Made by a program: the position numbers and the translations under genes
In this document: one piece after another, positions 7,657-16,455 of the stretch
Numbering within the stretch: position 1 is the stretch's first letter
Layout of the letters: every line of letters starts with the position of its first letter
Notes under the pieces: generated by a model
What the model was told of the DNA's origin: nothing
The model's input: the letters and a program-made list of their open reading frames with translations, nothing else
The model's database searches: none
Source: CAVQHY01 sp963712465
GTDB lineage: Bacteria > Actinomycetota > Thermoleophilia > Gaiellales > Gaiellaceae
Direction: 5' to 3'
DNA: 64,000 nucleotides
Assembly: GCA_963712465.1 (NCBI GenBank)
Contig: CAVQHY010000005.1
Coordinates: 186,001-250,000 of the forward strand

Positions 7657-8079
7657 ATGCCACGAGCGCCGCTCCCGCCCGAGCTCGGTCGGTTTCTGGC
7701 GGCGCCGCGACCCGCAGTGGTGGCAACGATCGGACAGGACGGCGGACCGGTCACCGCCGCGACCTGGTACGAGTGGGCCGAGGGCCGTTTCCTTCTCTCG
7801 ATGGAGGCACGAGGGCGCCGGATCCAGAACATCCGGCGCGATCCCCGCGTTTCCCTGACCGTTCTCGCGGACAGCTGGTACTCGCATGTCTCGTTGCTCG
7901 GTCGAGCGGTCGAGATCCGCGACGACGCTGATTTCAGCGATGTCGATCGCCTCTCGGGCCGTTACCTCGGCGAGCCGTACGGGGAGTACGACGCGGCGCT
8001 TTTCAGCGTGATCGTCGAGGTCGAGCGGTGGCATACGTACGGCGATCCGCTTGCGCCCGTCGGCGATCCCGCGCGCTGA
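7657..8079 (+). CDS. PPOX-class (F420- or FMN-binding split-barrel) protein
   Basis: A 140-residue split beta-barrel of the pyridoxamine-5'-phosphate-oxidase-like superfamily. The signature RPAVVATIGQDGGPVTAATW at residues 18-37 and the segment RRIQNIRRDPRVSLTV near 52-67 are characteristic of the probable F420-dependent actinobacterial group. Substrate unknown. The ATG at 7657 begins MPRAPLPPELGRFLAAP, a normal family N-terminus. It is monocistronic and convergent with the glutamine amidotransferase gene. Confidence 0.82.
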   Translation: MPRAPLPPELGRFLAAPRPAVVATIGQDGGPVTAATWYEWAEGRFLLSMEARGRRIQNIRRDPRVSLTVLADSWYSHVSLLGRAVEIRDDADFSDVDRLSGRYLGEPYGEYDAALFSVIVEVERWHTYGDPLAPVGDPAR

Positions 8080-8108
8080 CGAACGTTCCTTCCGTCGATC
8101 CGGGGCGA

Positions 8109-8130
8109 CGGCTCCAGAATCATGGAGCCG
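8109..8130. terminator. hairpin between convergent genes
   Basis: CGGCTCCA and TGGAGCCG form a perfect 8-bp stem with a 6-base loop, between the stops at 8079 (plus) and 8188 (minus). No T-run follows, so bidirectional termination is only likely. Confidence 0.45.
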
Positions 8131-8187
8131 TGCCTATCACCCTGACGCATGAAGGCCCAGGCAAGGGCGGTGCGGCGGGAGCTCCGA

Positions 8188-9027
8188 TCAATCCGATGCC
8201 GGCGGCCGCGGCGTGAAGGGGCGCGGGTCGTCGTGCCCGCCGTAGATCACGCTCCAGCTCGACTCGGGAACCTCGTTCCAGGCACCGGCGAGATCGCCGA
8301 GCGGCTCCGAGACCACGATTCTCGTCTCGTCCGAGAGCCCATGGAGCACGGGGTTGTCGGGGTGCTGGTGACGTAGGGCGCTGACATCGGTCGAGTGGAA
8401 GAGCGAGCGCGACTGCCCTTCGCTCGAGTAGCGGATCGCCCATAGCCGCTCTCCGTCGGTCGTCGCAACCGTCATCTGGATCGGATGCTCGACGCCGTGG
8501 CGCCGACCGGTCGCCTCGATCAGTCCGACGGCGCGCTCGGCCGCAGCCGGTGGATCGTCCTCGAGCCCGAGCGTGAGCGCGAGGAAGAAGAAGAGCTCGG
8601 AGTCGGTCGATCCCTCGATCGCCGGGTAGAGCGACGGGTCGACCGCGAGCGCGAGGTCGCGCTTGACGGCGTGGAACTCCCGGATCAACCCGTTGTGCAT
8701 CCAGAGCCAGCGCCCGTGGCGGAAGGGGTGGCAGTTCGTCTGCTGCACGGGCGATCCCGAGGACGCGCGAATGTGCGCGAGAAGGAGCGGCGTCTCGATG
8801 TGTGCTGCGAGCTCGCGTAGATTCCGGTCGTTCCACGCGGGCTCGATGCTGTGGAATACGCCCGGCGTCGCGCCGATTCCGTACCAGCCGATCCCGAACC
8901 CATCGCCGTTCGTCGTCTCCGCGCCGAGCCTGGAGTGGAGGCTCTGGTCGATGAGCGAATGCTTCGGCTTGGTGATCAGCTCCTCGATCAGCACCGGTGA
9001 GCCCGAGTAGGCAAGCCACCTGCACAC
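8188..9027 (-). CDS. class II glutamine amidotransferase (EgtC/YafJ-like)
   Basis: The 279-residue protein begins MCRWLAYSG, placing the N-terminal nucleophile Cys2 ready for exposure after methionine removal, and continues with NGDGFGIGWYG near residue 41 and LLAHIRASSG, the Ntn-hydrolase glutaminase core. It is a stand-alone glutaminase of the YafJ/EgtC type. EgtC removes the glutamyl group in ergothioneine synthesis, but no other egt genes are visible here, so the substrate stays open. The gene follows glutamate decarboxylase on the same strand with a 15-base gap. Confidence 0.85.
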   Translation of the reverse strand: MCRWLAYSGSPVLIEELITKPKHSLIDQSLHSRLGAETTNGDGFGIGWYGIGATPGVFHSIEPAWNDRNLRELAAHIETPLLLAHIRASSGSPVQQTNCHPFRHGRWLWMHNGLIREFHAVKRDLALAVDPSLYPAIEGSTDSELFFFLALTLGLEDDPPAAAERAVGLIEATGRRHGVEHPIQMTVATTDGERLWAIRYSSEGQSRSLFHSTDVSALRHQHPDNPVLHGLSDETRIVVSEPLGDLAGAWNEVPESSWSVIYGGHDDPRPFTPRPPASD

Positions 9028-9042
9028 TGTTCGACTCCTTCG

Positions 9043-10437
9043 CTAGTGGTGGAACCCCGAGGTGGTGCTGCGGTCGTGAACCGGCGCCGGCTGGCTCTGC
9101 AGGCGCGGTAGCTGACGCTGCACATCGCTCACGAGCAGATCGGCGAGGTCGTGGGTGAAGCCGGTCCGGACGACCACGCGCAGTGCTGCGAGGTCTTCCC
9201 GGTTTGCGGGAAAGGTGTAGGCGGGCACCTGCCAGCCTCGCTCGCGCAGCGCGTTCGAGACGTCGAACACCGTGAAGTTCTCGATGTCGTCCCGCAGCTT
9301 GAACGCGAACACCGGCAGCTCGTCGCCTGTCGTGATCAGCTCGAACGGGCCCAGTTCGCCGATCCGCGAAGAGAGGCGCGTCGCGACGTCGCGCGCGTAG
9401 GCGTGCACCCGGCGGTAGCCGTCGAAGCCCAGACGTAGGAAGTTGTAGTACTGGGCCACGACCTGGGCTCCGGGCCGCGAGAAGTTCAGGGCGAACGTCG
9501 GCATGTTGTCGCCGAGGTAGTTGACCCAGAAGATCAAATCCTCGGGCAGCGACTCGGCGTCACGCCACACGACCCACCCGACCCCCGGGTACACGAGCCC
9601 GTACTTGTGCCCCGAGGCGTTGATCGACGAGACGCGCGGGAGCCGGAAGTCCCACGGGAGGTCAGGATCGACGAACGGGGCGACGAAAGCACCCGACGCG
9701 CCGTCGACGTGCACGGGAACGTCGATGCCCGTCTTGAGCTGGAACGCATCGAGCGCGTCGCAGATCTCTTTCACCGGCTCGTAGGAGCCGTCGAAGGTCG
9801 AACCGAGGATGGCGACGACGCCGATCGTGTTCTCGTCGCAGAGCTTCACGGCCTCCTCGGCCGAGAGGTGGAAGCGGTCGCCCTCCATCGGCACGAGCCG
9901 CATCTCGACGTCCCAGTAGTTCGCGAACTTCTCCCAGCACACCTGGACGTTGATGCCCATGACGAGGTTCGGCCTGTCCGTCGGCTTGCCCTCGGCGGCA
10001 CGCCGATGCTGCCACCGGCGCTTGAGAGCGAGCCCGCCGAGCATCGCCGCCTCGCTCGACCCGGTCGTCGAGCAGCCCGTGGCCTCCTCGGCATCGGGCG
10101 CGTGCCAGAGCCGGCTGAGGATGTTCACGCACCGCATCTCGATCTCGGCGGTCTGCGGGTACTCGTCCTTGTCGATCATGTTCTTGTCGAGGCACTCGGC
10201 CATCAGCTTCTCGGCCTGTGGCTCCATCCAGGTGGTCACGAACGTCGCCACGTTCAGACGGGCGTTTCCGTCGAGCATCAGCTCGTCGTGGATCATCTGG
10301 TAGGCGACGTCGGGCGGCAGCTGCCCCTCGGGCAGACTGTGGCGCGGCACGTCCATGCTCTCGAGCGTGAAGAGCGGCGGCACGGAGAGACTCCCTACGC
10401 GGGCCGCCGCCGGGGCCTTCGGGTGCTTCAGGGTCAC
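9043..10437 (-). CDS. gadB: glutamate decarboxylase
   Basis: A 464-residue PLP-dependent group II decarboxylase converting L-glutamate to GABA and CO2 in the cytoplasm. Family hallmarks are GCSTTGSSEAAMLGGLALKR for phosphate binding, HVDGASGAFVAPF for the PLP-ring aspartate, and the Schiff-base Lys278 in NASGHKYGL, followed by FWVNYLG. Length matches Gad proteins. In acid-tolerant bacteria it consumes protons together with a GABA antiporter; none is seen nearby. The downstream class II glutaminase may be cotranscribed, suggesting a glutamate-related unit. Confidence 0.95.
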   Translation of the reverse strand: MTLKHPKAPAAARVGSLSVPPLFTLESMDVPRHSLPEGQLPPDVAYQMIHDELMLDGNARLNVATFVTTWMEPQAEKLMAECLDKNMIDKDEYPQTAEIEMRCVNILSRLWHAPDAEEATGCSTTGSSEAAMLGGLALKRRWQHRRAAEGKPTDRPNLVMGINVQVCWEKFANYWDVEMRLVPMEGDRFHLSAEEAVKLCDENTIGVVAILGSTFDGSYEPVKEICDALDAFQLKTGIDVPVHVDGASGAFVAPFVDPDLPWDFRLPRVSSINASGHKYGLVYPGVGWVVWRDAESLPEDLIFWVNYLGDNMPTFALNFSRPGAQVVAQYYNFLRLGFDGYRRVHAYARDVATRLSSRIGELGPFELITTGDELPVFAFKLRDDIENFTVFDVSNALRERGWQVPAYTFPANREDLAALRVVVRTGFTHDLADLLVSDVQRQLPRLQSQPAPVHDRSTTSGFHH

Positions 10438-10494
10438 GCGCTAGTCCTTTCCTCGGGTCGGAGCCGCGAGTATCTCACCCGGCCCGACGCCGGT

Positions 10495-12156
10495 TCAGGC
10501 TGCGTGCTCGAGGCGGCAGTAGCACGACGCCTCGATCGGGACGTCCGCCCGGGCGAGCGCGAGGTCGAGGCGGGGCTTGACGAGGTCGGCCTCGGTGGTC
10601 TTGCCGAGCCGTCGCAGGCACTCGTGGAAGCCGTGGAGGCTCCAGACGTTGTCGGGATGCTGGCACGCGCGAGCCAGAGTTCCGTCCAGCCCGAGGTCGG
10701 CGCGGTAGACGGCCTCGGCCTCCTCGACCCGGCCCTGCTCCAGGAGGAGCGCGCCGAGCGCGTGGCGGGCCGGCTGCATCCAGCCCCAGGGCTCGTCGTA
10801 GGGCAGGCCGTCGTCGAGCTCGACCGAGCGGCGCAGATGCGCGAACGCGGCGTCGAAGTTGCCCTTGCGGTACTCGATCTCGCCGTCCAGCATCTCGGCG
10901 GCAATCGCCAGGATGTCGATGCACGTGTTGTTGAACAGGTACCGGGTCTCCGGCACCTTTGCGGTTGCCTCCGCGAGGAGCGTGCGCTCCTGCTCGGCCG
11001 TCGCGACCGCACCGAGCGCCGCGTGGGCAACGCCCTTCGCGTAGTGCAGCATCGCGGCCGTGACGCAGAAGAGCTCGGTGTTCTCCGGGAACGGCTCGTC
11101 GACGATCTCCTGCCACCGTCCGAACCGGATCAGGACGTGAAGCTTGGTCGGGACGAACCCCTCGAGCCAGTCGGCCATCGGAGGACTCTCGATCCTCAGG
11201 AGGTCCTCGGGCAGGGTCTCGGCCATCCCGTTCGCGGCCTCCAACGCCGGCCCGAGCTGACCGAGGAACATCGCCCCGTAGAGCTTGAAGTGGTAGTCGT
11301 GGCAGCGGTAGAGCGAGTAGAAGTTCAGGGGCCCTTCGCGGTCGACGTACTTGCTGTCCGCTTCGATCGCCCGCTCGTTGCAGACGACGACGTCCCGGTA
11401 GTGGCCGCACAGGACGTCGATGTGCGTCGGCATGTGCCGGAGGTGGCCGGCGTCGGGGACGAGGTCGCGAAGCTGATCGGCCGCGCGCAGCGCGCGCTCG
11501 GGGTGAGGCGACATCTCGATCGCGTGGACGTACAGGTGCAGGAGGCCGGGGTGTGGAGATGAGCCCTCCGCCGTGACCCGGGCCATCCCTCGCTCGAGCA
11601 CCTCGATCGCCTCGATCGTGTCGGCGCCCTCGGCCGGCTCGCCCGTCGCGAGATCCCACAGCTGCCACGGGGTGCGGTTCATCAGCGCCTCGGCGAAGAG
11701 CGTCGCGACGTCGGGGTCGTCGGGAAAGGCGGCGTAGACGTCGCGCATCGCGGCCGCGTAGCCGTCGTTCCACACCGAGCAATCCTCGACCGGCTCGGCG
11801 GCCGGATATCGATGCTGTAACGCCTCGATCAGCGCGCGCTCGACGGGTGAAGCCGAGCCCACCGAGGACATGGCGTTCACGGCCGCCGCGTGGGCCTTGG
11901 CGAGCGACTCGCTCAGGTCGACCTCGTCGAACGCCTCCCAGGCCTTGTTGTAGTTCGGGCCCGCAGCGTAGGCGATCCCCCAGTACGCCATCGCGCACCC
12001 CGGATCATGCTCGGCTGCCTGCTCGAAGCAGCGGACGGACTCCTCGTGGTTGAACCCGTAGCACCAGTTGAGGCCGCGGTCGAACCAGAGCTGAGCCTCG
12101 GACGAGGAGGTCGACACCTCGCGGCCGTAGGTACCGAGGTCGTAGTAGTCGGACAT
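10495..12156 (-). CDS. TPR-repeat protein
   Basis: A 553-residue cytoplasmic helical-repeat protein: tandem 34-residue-like helices run through the whole chain, for example RGLNWCYGFNHEESVRCFEQ near residue 29 and EWGWMQPARHALGALLLEQG-type helices near 475 (the sequence there reads PWGWMQPARHALGALLLEQG). It matches the long actinobacterial proteins annotated only as TPR domain proteins. It has no signal peptide or enzymatic motif. It is encoded upstream of gadB on the same strand with a 57-base gap, so cotranscription is possible. Confidence 0.85.
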   Translation of the reverse strand: MSDYYDLGTYGREVSTSSSEAQLWFDRGLNWCYGFNHEESVRCFEQAAEHDPGCAMAYWGIAYAAGPNYNKAWEAFDEVDLSESLAKAHAAAVNAMSSVGSASPVERALIEALQHRYPAAEPVEDCSVWNDGYAAAMRDVYAAFPDDPDVATLFAEALMNRTPWQLWDLATGEPAEGADTIEAIEVLERGMARVTAEGSSPHPGLLHLYVHAIEMSPHPERALRAADQLRDLVPDAGHLRHMPTHIDVLCGHYRDVVVCNERAIEADSKYVDREGPLNFYSLYRCHDYHFKLYGAMFLGQLGPALEAANGMAETLPEDLLRIESPPMADWLEGFVPTKLHVLIRFGRWQEIVDEPFPENTELFCVTAAMLHYAKGVAHAALGAVATAEQERTLLAEATAKVPETRYLFNNTCIDILAIAAEMLDGEIEYRKGNFDAAFAHLRRSVELDDGLPYDEPWGWMQPARHALGALLLEQGRVEEAEAVYRADLGLDGTLARACQHPDNVWSLHGFHECLRRLGKTTEADLVKPRLDLALARADVPIEASCYCRLEHAA

Positions 12157-12460
12157 CGCGTCTCGTCTCCCGGGTCAAGGCCTGAGCCAGGCCTGGGGAA
12201 GCGATATCACACCGCGCAACGCCAGGCGCCAAGGGCGGGCCGACCCGGGCGTCGCAGTACGCAAGCGACGACGGGGCCGCCGCTTGCCCCGTCGTCCTTG
12301 CCGCAGTTTGTTCCCGGGCCAGCCTCCGCCGCATCGGGGCCCTCCCGGTATGTCCTTGCTGGCTCGCAGTCTGCTCCATGTGCCCATCCGCGTCCCCCCT
12401 CGGAGGGAGTTGACCGTCTCACCCATCCGCGGTTGACCGCGCTCCTTCACTGCGGCGGCC
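12157..12460. other. intergenic region between divergent genes
   Basis: These 304 bases separate the TPR gene (minus) from the membrane protein gene (plus) and must contain both promoters. I see no recognisable -35/-10 pair, operator or RNA. Confidence 0.5.
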
Positions 12461-13018
12461 GTGCAACCACCGGGTCATAATCAGCCCGCCGTGTCGGATG
12501 CCGAGGTCGCTGAGAAGCCCGAGCCCAGCTCCGCGCTTGTCCCCGTCGAGGCATCCGCGCAGCCGGAGCGCCTCAAGCCATCGGCGATCCAGGGCTATCT
12601 CCGAGGTCCGGGAGCGCGCAGCTGGAAGCCCGCGATCGCCCGGATCCTCGTCAACGCGGCGGCGCTGGCCGTCGTGCTCCTGCTCCCCGGCTACGAGCTC
12701 CAGGGGAACAAGATCGTCTCGTTCGTGATCGTCGCCCTGATCTTCGGGCTGCTGAGCGCGATCGTGAAGCCGCTGCTCCAGTTCTTCGCGGTGCCGTTCA
12801 TTCTCGAGACGTTCGGGCTCGCGATCATCCTGGTCGACATGCTTCTCCTCTGGCTCCTCGATCGCTTCGCCGGGAGCCTGATCGAGGTCGACGGGCTCCG
12901 CGCGTATGTCGTCGGGGCGGTGGTGATCGGCGTGATCACGTTTCTGCTCGAGGGGATCTTCGGCGTCACCCCGCCGATCGTTCCGGACGAGCCCGCGCCC
13001 GAGCGTCGGGCCCTGTGA
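12461..13018 (+). CDS. phage-holin-superfamily-IV-like four-helix membrane protein
   Basis: The 185-residue protein has a proline-rich, charged N-terminal tail of about 60 residues and four hydrophobic segments (about 66-82, 87-105, 112-136, 148-168) as in the mycobacterial 4-TMS holin family, whose members are usually chromosomal membrane proteins rather than lysis proteins. The GTG at 12461 or an inner GTG at 12491 could start it. Its stop overlaps the GTG of the AarF/UbiB kinase, so the two are translationally coupled and may act together at the membrane. Confidence 0.75.
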   Translation: MQPPGHNQPAVSDAEVAEKPEPSSALVPVEASAQPERLKPSAIQGYLRGPGARSWKPAIARILVNAAALAVVLLLPGYELQGNKIVSFVIVALIFGLLSAIVKPLLQFFAVPFILETFGLAIILVDMLLLWLLDRFAGSLIEVDGLRAYVVGAVVIGVITFLLEGIFGVTPPIVPDEPAPERRAL

Positions 13019-14736
13019 GCGGCGGAGCGATGTTTCCCGGCATCAGCAGGCGAATGCGGACGCTGCAGACGTACGACGTCTTCATGCGCTACGGCGTCGA
13101 CTCGGCATTCGAGCGGGGCGGCATCGGCGACTTCCGGCGTCGCATGCAGCAGTTCCTCTACGACCCGCCGATGCCGCTGCGCGAGCTCGACCCGCCGACC
13201 AAGACGCGGCTGATGCTGCAGGAGCTCGGCCCGACCTACGTGAAGCTCGGGCAGATCGTCTCCAGCCAGAGCCAGGCGCTTCCGGCCGAATGGGATCGCG
13301 AGCTGGCGAAGCTGCAGAGCGACGTGCAGCCGTTCTCCGGCCAGGAGGCCCGGCAAGTGATCGAGGCCGAGCTGGGTGCGCCGCCCGAGCGGCTGTACGC
13401 GAGCTTCGACCCGAAGCCGTTCTCGGCTGCCTCGCTCGCGCAGGTGCACCGCGCAACGCTCGAGGACGGTCGTGACGTCGTCGTGAAGGTACAGCGGCCT
13501 CATATCGAGTCCGAGGTCAAGTCGGACATCGCGATCTTCGGGCGCGCGAGCCGCGTGTTCGAGCGCCGGACGCAGTGGGCCAGGGATCTCGGGCTCTCCG
13601 GGATGATCGACGAGTTCGGCCGCAACCTCCTGCTCGAGCTCGACTACACGGGGGAGGCGTACAACGCACGGCGACTCGCCCGCGTGCTCGAGCCGATCGA
13701 GGGGGTCGGCGTCCCCGAGGTCTTCAAGGAGCTCTCGAGCACCCGCGTGATCACGCTCGAGTACATCGAAGGGGTGAAGATCTCGGACGTCGAGGCGCTC
13801 GACGCGGCAGGCCTCGATCGAACCGACATCTCGGATCGAGCGCTGAAGGCGGCGGTGAAGATGCTGCTGATCGACGGCTTCTTTCACGGCGACCCCCACC
13901 CGGGGAACATCTTCGTCAACCTCGAGAGCGGCCGGGTCACCTTCCTCGATACGGGGATGGTCGGCGAGCTTACGCTCATGCAGCGCATCAACCTGATCAA
14001 CCTGATGCTGGTCTCTCGGAAGAAGGACGTGCTCGGCCTGGCGCAGGCGCTCCGCTCGCTCTCGACGCCGTTCGGCCGCCGGTTCTCCGAGCAGACGTAC
14101 TACCGCTCGTTCGAGCGGCGTGTCGGTCGCTACATGGACCCGGACGAGCGCGTCGACTTCCCGAAGGTGATCTCGGCTGCGATGGATGCGTTGCGCGACA
14201 GTGGCCTGCGCCTCGATCCGCAACTGACGCTCGCGATGAAGGCGCTCGTCCAGGCGGCGGCGTTCACCACAACGCTCCGGCCCGAGGGCTATCCGTTCGT
14301 CGAGAACGGCTACAGGATCGTCGAGGAGCTCGTCGAGGAGAACGTCACGGCAGAGGTGCTCGCGAACGCGGTCAAGCGCCAGGCCACGTTCGTCGCTCGC
14401 GAGGCGCTCGGCAACGCGCCCTCGATCCAGGACGCTGCCATGAGCTGGGCGAAGCAGCTCGGACGAGGCCAGTTCACGGTCAAGGTCGACACGAGCGACC
14501 TCGAGAACCAGGTCGAGGGCGCCCGCGACATCGCCCGTCTGGTCACTCTGGGAATCGTGCTGACCGGGGTGATCATCGGCTCCGCGATCACTGCCAGCGT
14601 CTCCGCGGTGAACACGGGGGCTCTCGGAAGCCTGACGGACGTCGCCATCGTCGCGTACGCGCTGGGCCTCGCCGTCGCGATCGTGATGGTCGTCAAGCTG
14701 CTGCTCGGTCTCCGCAGCCGCGACGACGGCCGCTGA
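13015..14736 (+). CDS. AarF/UbiB (ABC1) family atypical kinase
   Basis: A 573-residue UbiB-type protein-kinase-like ATPase. The family-specific KxGQ motif is present in VKLGQIVSSQSQALP (about residues 78-92), the alanine-rich nucleotide loop in FSAASLAQVHRA, the catalytic HGDPHPGNIF begins at His291, and the metal-binding LDTGMVG follows. Two C-terminal hydrophobic helices (about 510-530 and 545-563) anchor it in the membrane. UbiB proteins support quinone or lipid metabolism through ATPase activity. The GTG start overlaps the preceding stop. Confidence 0.92.
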   Translation: MSGGAMFPGISRRMRTLQTYDVFMRYGVDSAFERGGIGDFRRRMQQFLYDPPMPLRELDPPTKTRLMLQELGPTYVKLGQIVSSQSQALPAEWDRELAKLQSDVQPFSGQEARQVIEAELGAPPERLYASFDPKPFSAASLAQVHRATLEDGRDVVVKVQRPHIESEVKSDIAIFGRASRVFERRTQWARDLGLSGMIDEFGRNLLLELDYTGEAYNARRLARVLEPIEGVGVPEVFKELSSTRVITLEYIEGVKISDVEALDAAGLDRTDISDRALKAAVKMLLIDGFFHGDPHPGNIFVNLESGRVTFLDTGMVGELTLMQRINLINLMLVSRKKDVLGLAQALRSLSTPFGRRFSEQTYYRSFERRVGRYMDPDERVDFPKVISAAMDALRDSGLRLDPQLTLAMKALVQAAAFTTTLRPEGYPFVENGYRIVEELVEENVTAEVLANAVKRQATFVAREALGNAPSIQDAAMSWAKQLGRGQFTVKVDTSDLENQVEGARDIARLVTLGIVLTGVIIGSAITASVSAVNTGALGSLTDVAIVAYALGLAVAIVMVVKLLLGLRSRDDGR

Positions 14737-14743
14737 GCCCGAC

Positions 14744-15187
14744 TTACGCGGTTGCGACCAGGGGTCGGAGACGATCGAGCGCCTGCTGGTAGCGGCGCTC
14801 GAGCCGCTCCGCCTCGTCGGGGTCGAGTCGGTCCAGCCGCGACAGGTTCTCGGCGAGGTCGGCGAGCTTCACCTCGCGCGCGACGGTACCCGCCCGGCCG
14901 CGGGCGGCCGCGATGCGTTCGACGAACGCCTCGTAGCTCTCGCCGGCTCGATGCGTGAGCAGGCCGACCGCGTCCACGACGGTCTCGGACGCACCGTGGC
15001 GACGGAGGTCCGCCGCGGTCCAGTCCGTGTCCTCGACGACGTCGTGCAGGAGGGCGGTCAGCTTTGCCTCGTGGGTGGTCACCCGTTCGGCGACGGCGAC
15101 GCTGTGCTCGAACAGCGGGACGTCGAAGCGGTTTCGCGCTCCTCCGAACGCCTCGCGGGCGATCGCCTCTGCCTCGGGAAGCTTCAT
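14744..15187 (-). CDS. HD-domain hydrolase (RelA/SpoT-type)
   Basis: A 147-residue stand-alone HD domain with His28 (LFEHS), the His48-Asp49 pair in LLHDVVEDTDW and the final acidic motif in VKLADLAENLSRL, the arrangement of the Mn-dependent (p)ppGpp hydrolase domain. No synthetase or TGS domain is present, so it may be a small alarmone hydrolase (MESH1-like) or a hydrolase of another phosphorylated nucleotide. The ATG at 15187 gives the whole domain. Monocistronic and convergent with the kinase gene. Confidence 0.8.
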   Translation of the reverse strand: MKLPEAEAIAREAFGGARNRFDVPLFEHSVAVAERVTTHEAKLTALLHDVVEDTDWTAADLRRHGASETVVDAVGLLTHRAGESYEAFVERIAAARGRAGTVAREVKLADLAENLSRLDRLDPDEAERLERRYQQALDRLRPLVATA

Positions 15188-15211
15188 TCGCCCGAGAGCG
15201 TACTCCTCTGG

Positions 15212-15940
15212 CTAGCGCCTGTGTAGGAGCCGTCGACCCGCGACGATCGCGCCCGCGACGGTGACGACGAGCATCACCGCCTTCTTACCGCGGAGCTTGG
15301 ACTCGCCGCCGGCCCGCTCGCGCATGTTGACGGGCACCTCGAGCACCCGCAGACCAGCCTCCTCGAGCCGGATCAGCGCCTCGACCTCGGGGGCTCCGCT
15401 CGCGTAGCTTCCGGACAGAAGCGGAAGCGCCTTCTCGCCGGCGGCCACCATGCCGCTCGTCGGGTCGTTGAACCGTCGCCCGAGGACGACGCCCAGCGCC
15501 CGGCGCAGAACCGCCATCCCGAATCGGCGCGTGCCCGTGGGCTTGTAGCGGTAGGGCTCGTAGCCGTCCCCGGATGCGTAGCGGGAGCCGACGGCAACGT
15601 CGCAGCGATCGTCCCGGACGAGCTCGATCAGCCTCGCGAGCTCGTGCGCGGGGTGCTGGCCGTCCGCATCGACTCGACCGCAAAGCGTGTACCCGTGCTC
15701 GACCGCGTATCCGTAGCCTGCCGCGATCCCGGCCGGAAGGCCTCTGTTCTCGCCGAAGGAGAGCACCTCCGCCCCTGCAGCTTGCGCGACCTCGACGGTG
15801 CGGTCGGTCGAGCCGTCGTCGACCACGAGGATCGTTGCGCCGGGGAGATCGCGCTCGACCTCCGCGATCACCGCCTGCAGATTCTCCTCCTCGTTCCAGG
15901 CCGGGATGAAGACGACGAGCCCCGGGCTCTCGCCCGTCAC
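15212..15940 (-). CDS. family 2 glycosyltransferase (dolichol-phosphate-mannose-synthase-like)
   Basis: A 242-residue GT-A enzyme: VFIPAWNEEENLQAVIAEVE at the N-terminus, VVDDGSTDRT for nucleotide-sugar binding, and RVDADGQHP as the DxD-type metal site. NDPTSGMVAAG near residue 155 is typical of DPM1/undecaprenyl-phosphate glycosyltransferases. The C-terminus has a single hydrophobic stretch (VMLVVTVAGAIVAG) and a basic tail, suggesting membrane association. GTG at 15940 overlaps the stop of the YdcF-like gene (GTGA). Confidence 0.85.
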   Translation of the reverse strand: MTGESPGLVVFIPAWNEEENLQAVIAEVERDLPGATILVVDDGSTDRTVEVAQAAGAEVLSFGENRGLPAGIAAGYGYAVEHGYTLCGRVDADGQHPAHELARLIELVRDDRCDVAVGSRYASGDGYEPYRYKPTGTRRFGMAVLRRALGVVLGRRFNDPTSGMVAAGEKALPLLSGSYASGAPEVEALIRLEEAGLRVLEVPVNMRERAGGESKLRGKKAVMLVVTVAGAIVAGRRLLHRR

Positions 15941-16455
15941 GCGGATCGCGGCTCCAGCTCGGCGAGCGCGGCCCGTCGCTGGAGCGGCATCACGGGTACC
16001 GCGAGCGCCTCCCAGGCGACCGCGCCCGGCGACCGCCCGGCCGCCCGCGGCGACCGGTAGGCGCAGGCGATGCCGTAGCGCGGATACACGCCGCCGAAGA
16101 AGTAACGGATCCGCAGGAGATGCGTGCTCGCGCAGACCACGGTGACGCTCGACACGTCGCGGGCGAGCAGAAGCGGAAGCGTTCGGGCCATGTTCTCGGC
16201 CGTCGTGCGCGCAGTCTTCTCCACGACCAGCTCGACGTCCGTGCGACCCGGCCAGGCGGCGAGCATCTGCTCGGCCTCGCTCGCGCCTCCGGTCGGCGAC
16301 CAGCCCGTCAACGCGACGACGCTCGGCGAGAGCTCGTCCACGAGCTCGGCGGCGAAGTCGAGCAGGCGTAGGCACCGGTCGCTGAGCCTGTACTCGCCTG
16401 CGGCGCCGATGCGGCCGTGGCCGGGCACGACGAGGGCGGTTGTCCTCGTGCTCAC
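15937..16455 (-). CDS. YdcF/DUF218-like protein
   Basis: A 172-residue protein with the DUF218 pattern: TALVVPGHGRIG at the N-terminus, LTGWSPTGGASEAEQMLAAW near residue 50, and EKTARTTAENMARTLPLL near 80, the arginine/asparagine signature of the family. DUF218 proteins are often linked to envelope polysaccharides. GTG at 16455 overlaps the methyltransferase stop and its own stop overlaps the glycosyltransferase start, so all three form one coupled operon. Confidence 0.8.
   Translation of the reverse strand: MSTRTTALVVPGHGRIGAAGEYRLSDRCLRLLDFAAELVDELSPSVVALTGWSPTGGASEAEQMLAAWPGRTDVELVVEKTARTTAENMARTLPLLLARDVSSVTVVCASTHLLRIRYFFGGVYPRYGIACAYRSPRAAGRSPGAVAWEALAVPVMPLQRRAALAELEPRSA

Noticed and set aside
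9607..11562. A 651-codon plus-strand open frame opposite gadB and the TPR gene
   Set aside because: Both minus-strand genes have full family motifs, while this frame has none.
12461..13018. Holin-like protein as sign of a prophage
   Set aside because: The four-helix family is chromosomal in many Actinobacteria, and the gene is coupled to a UbiB kinase with no phage genes around.
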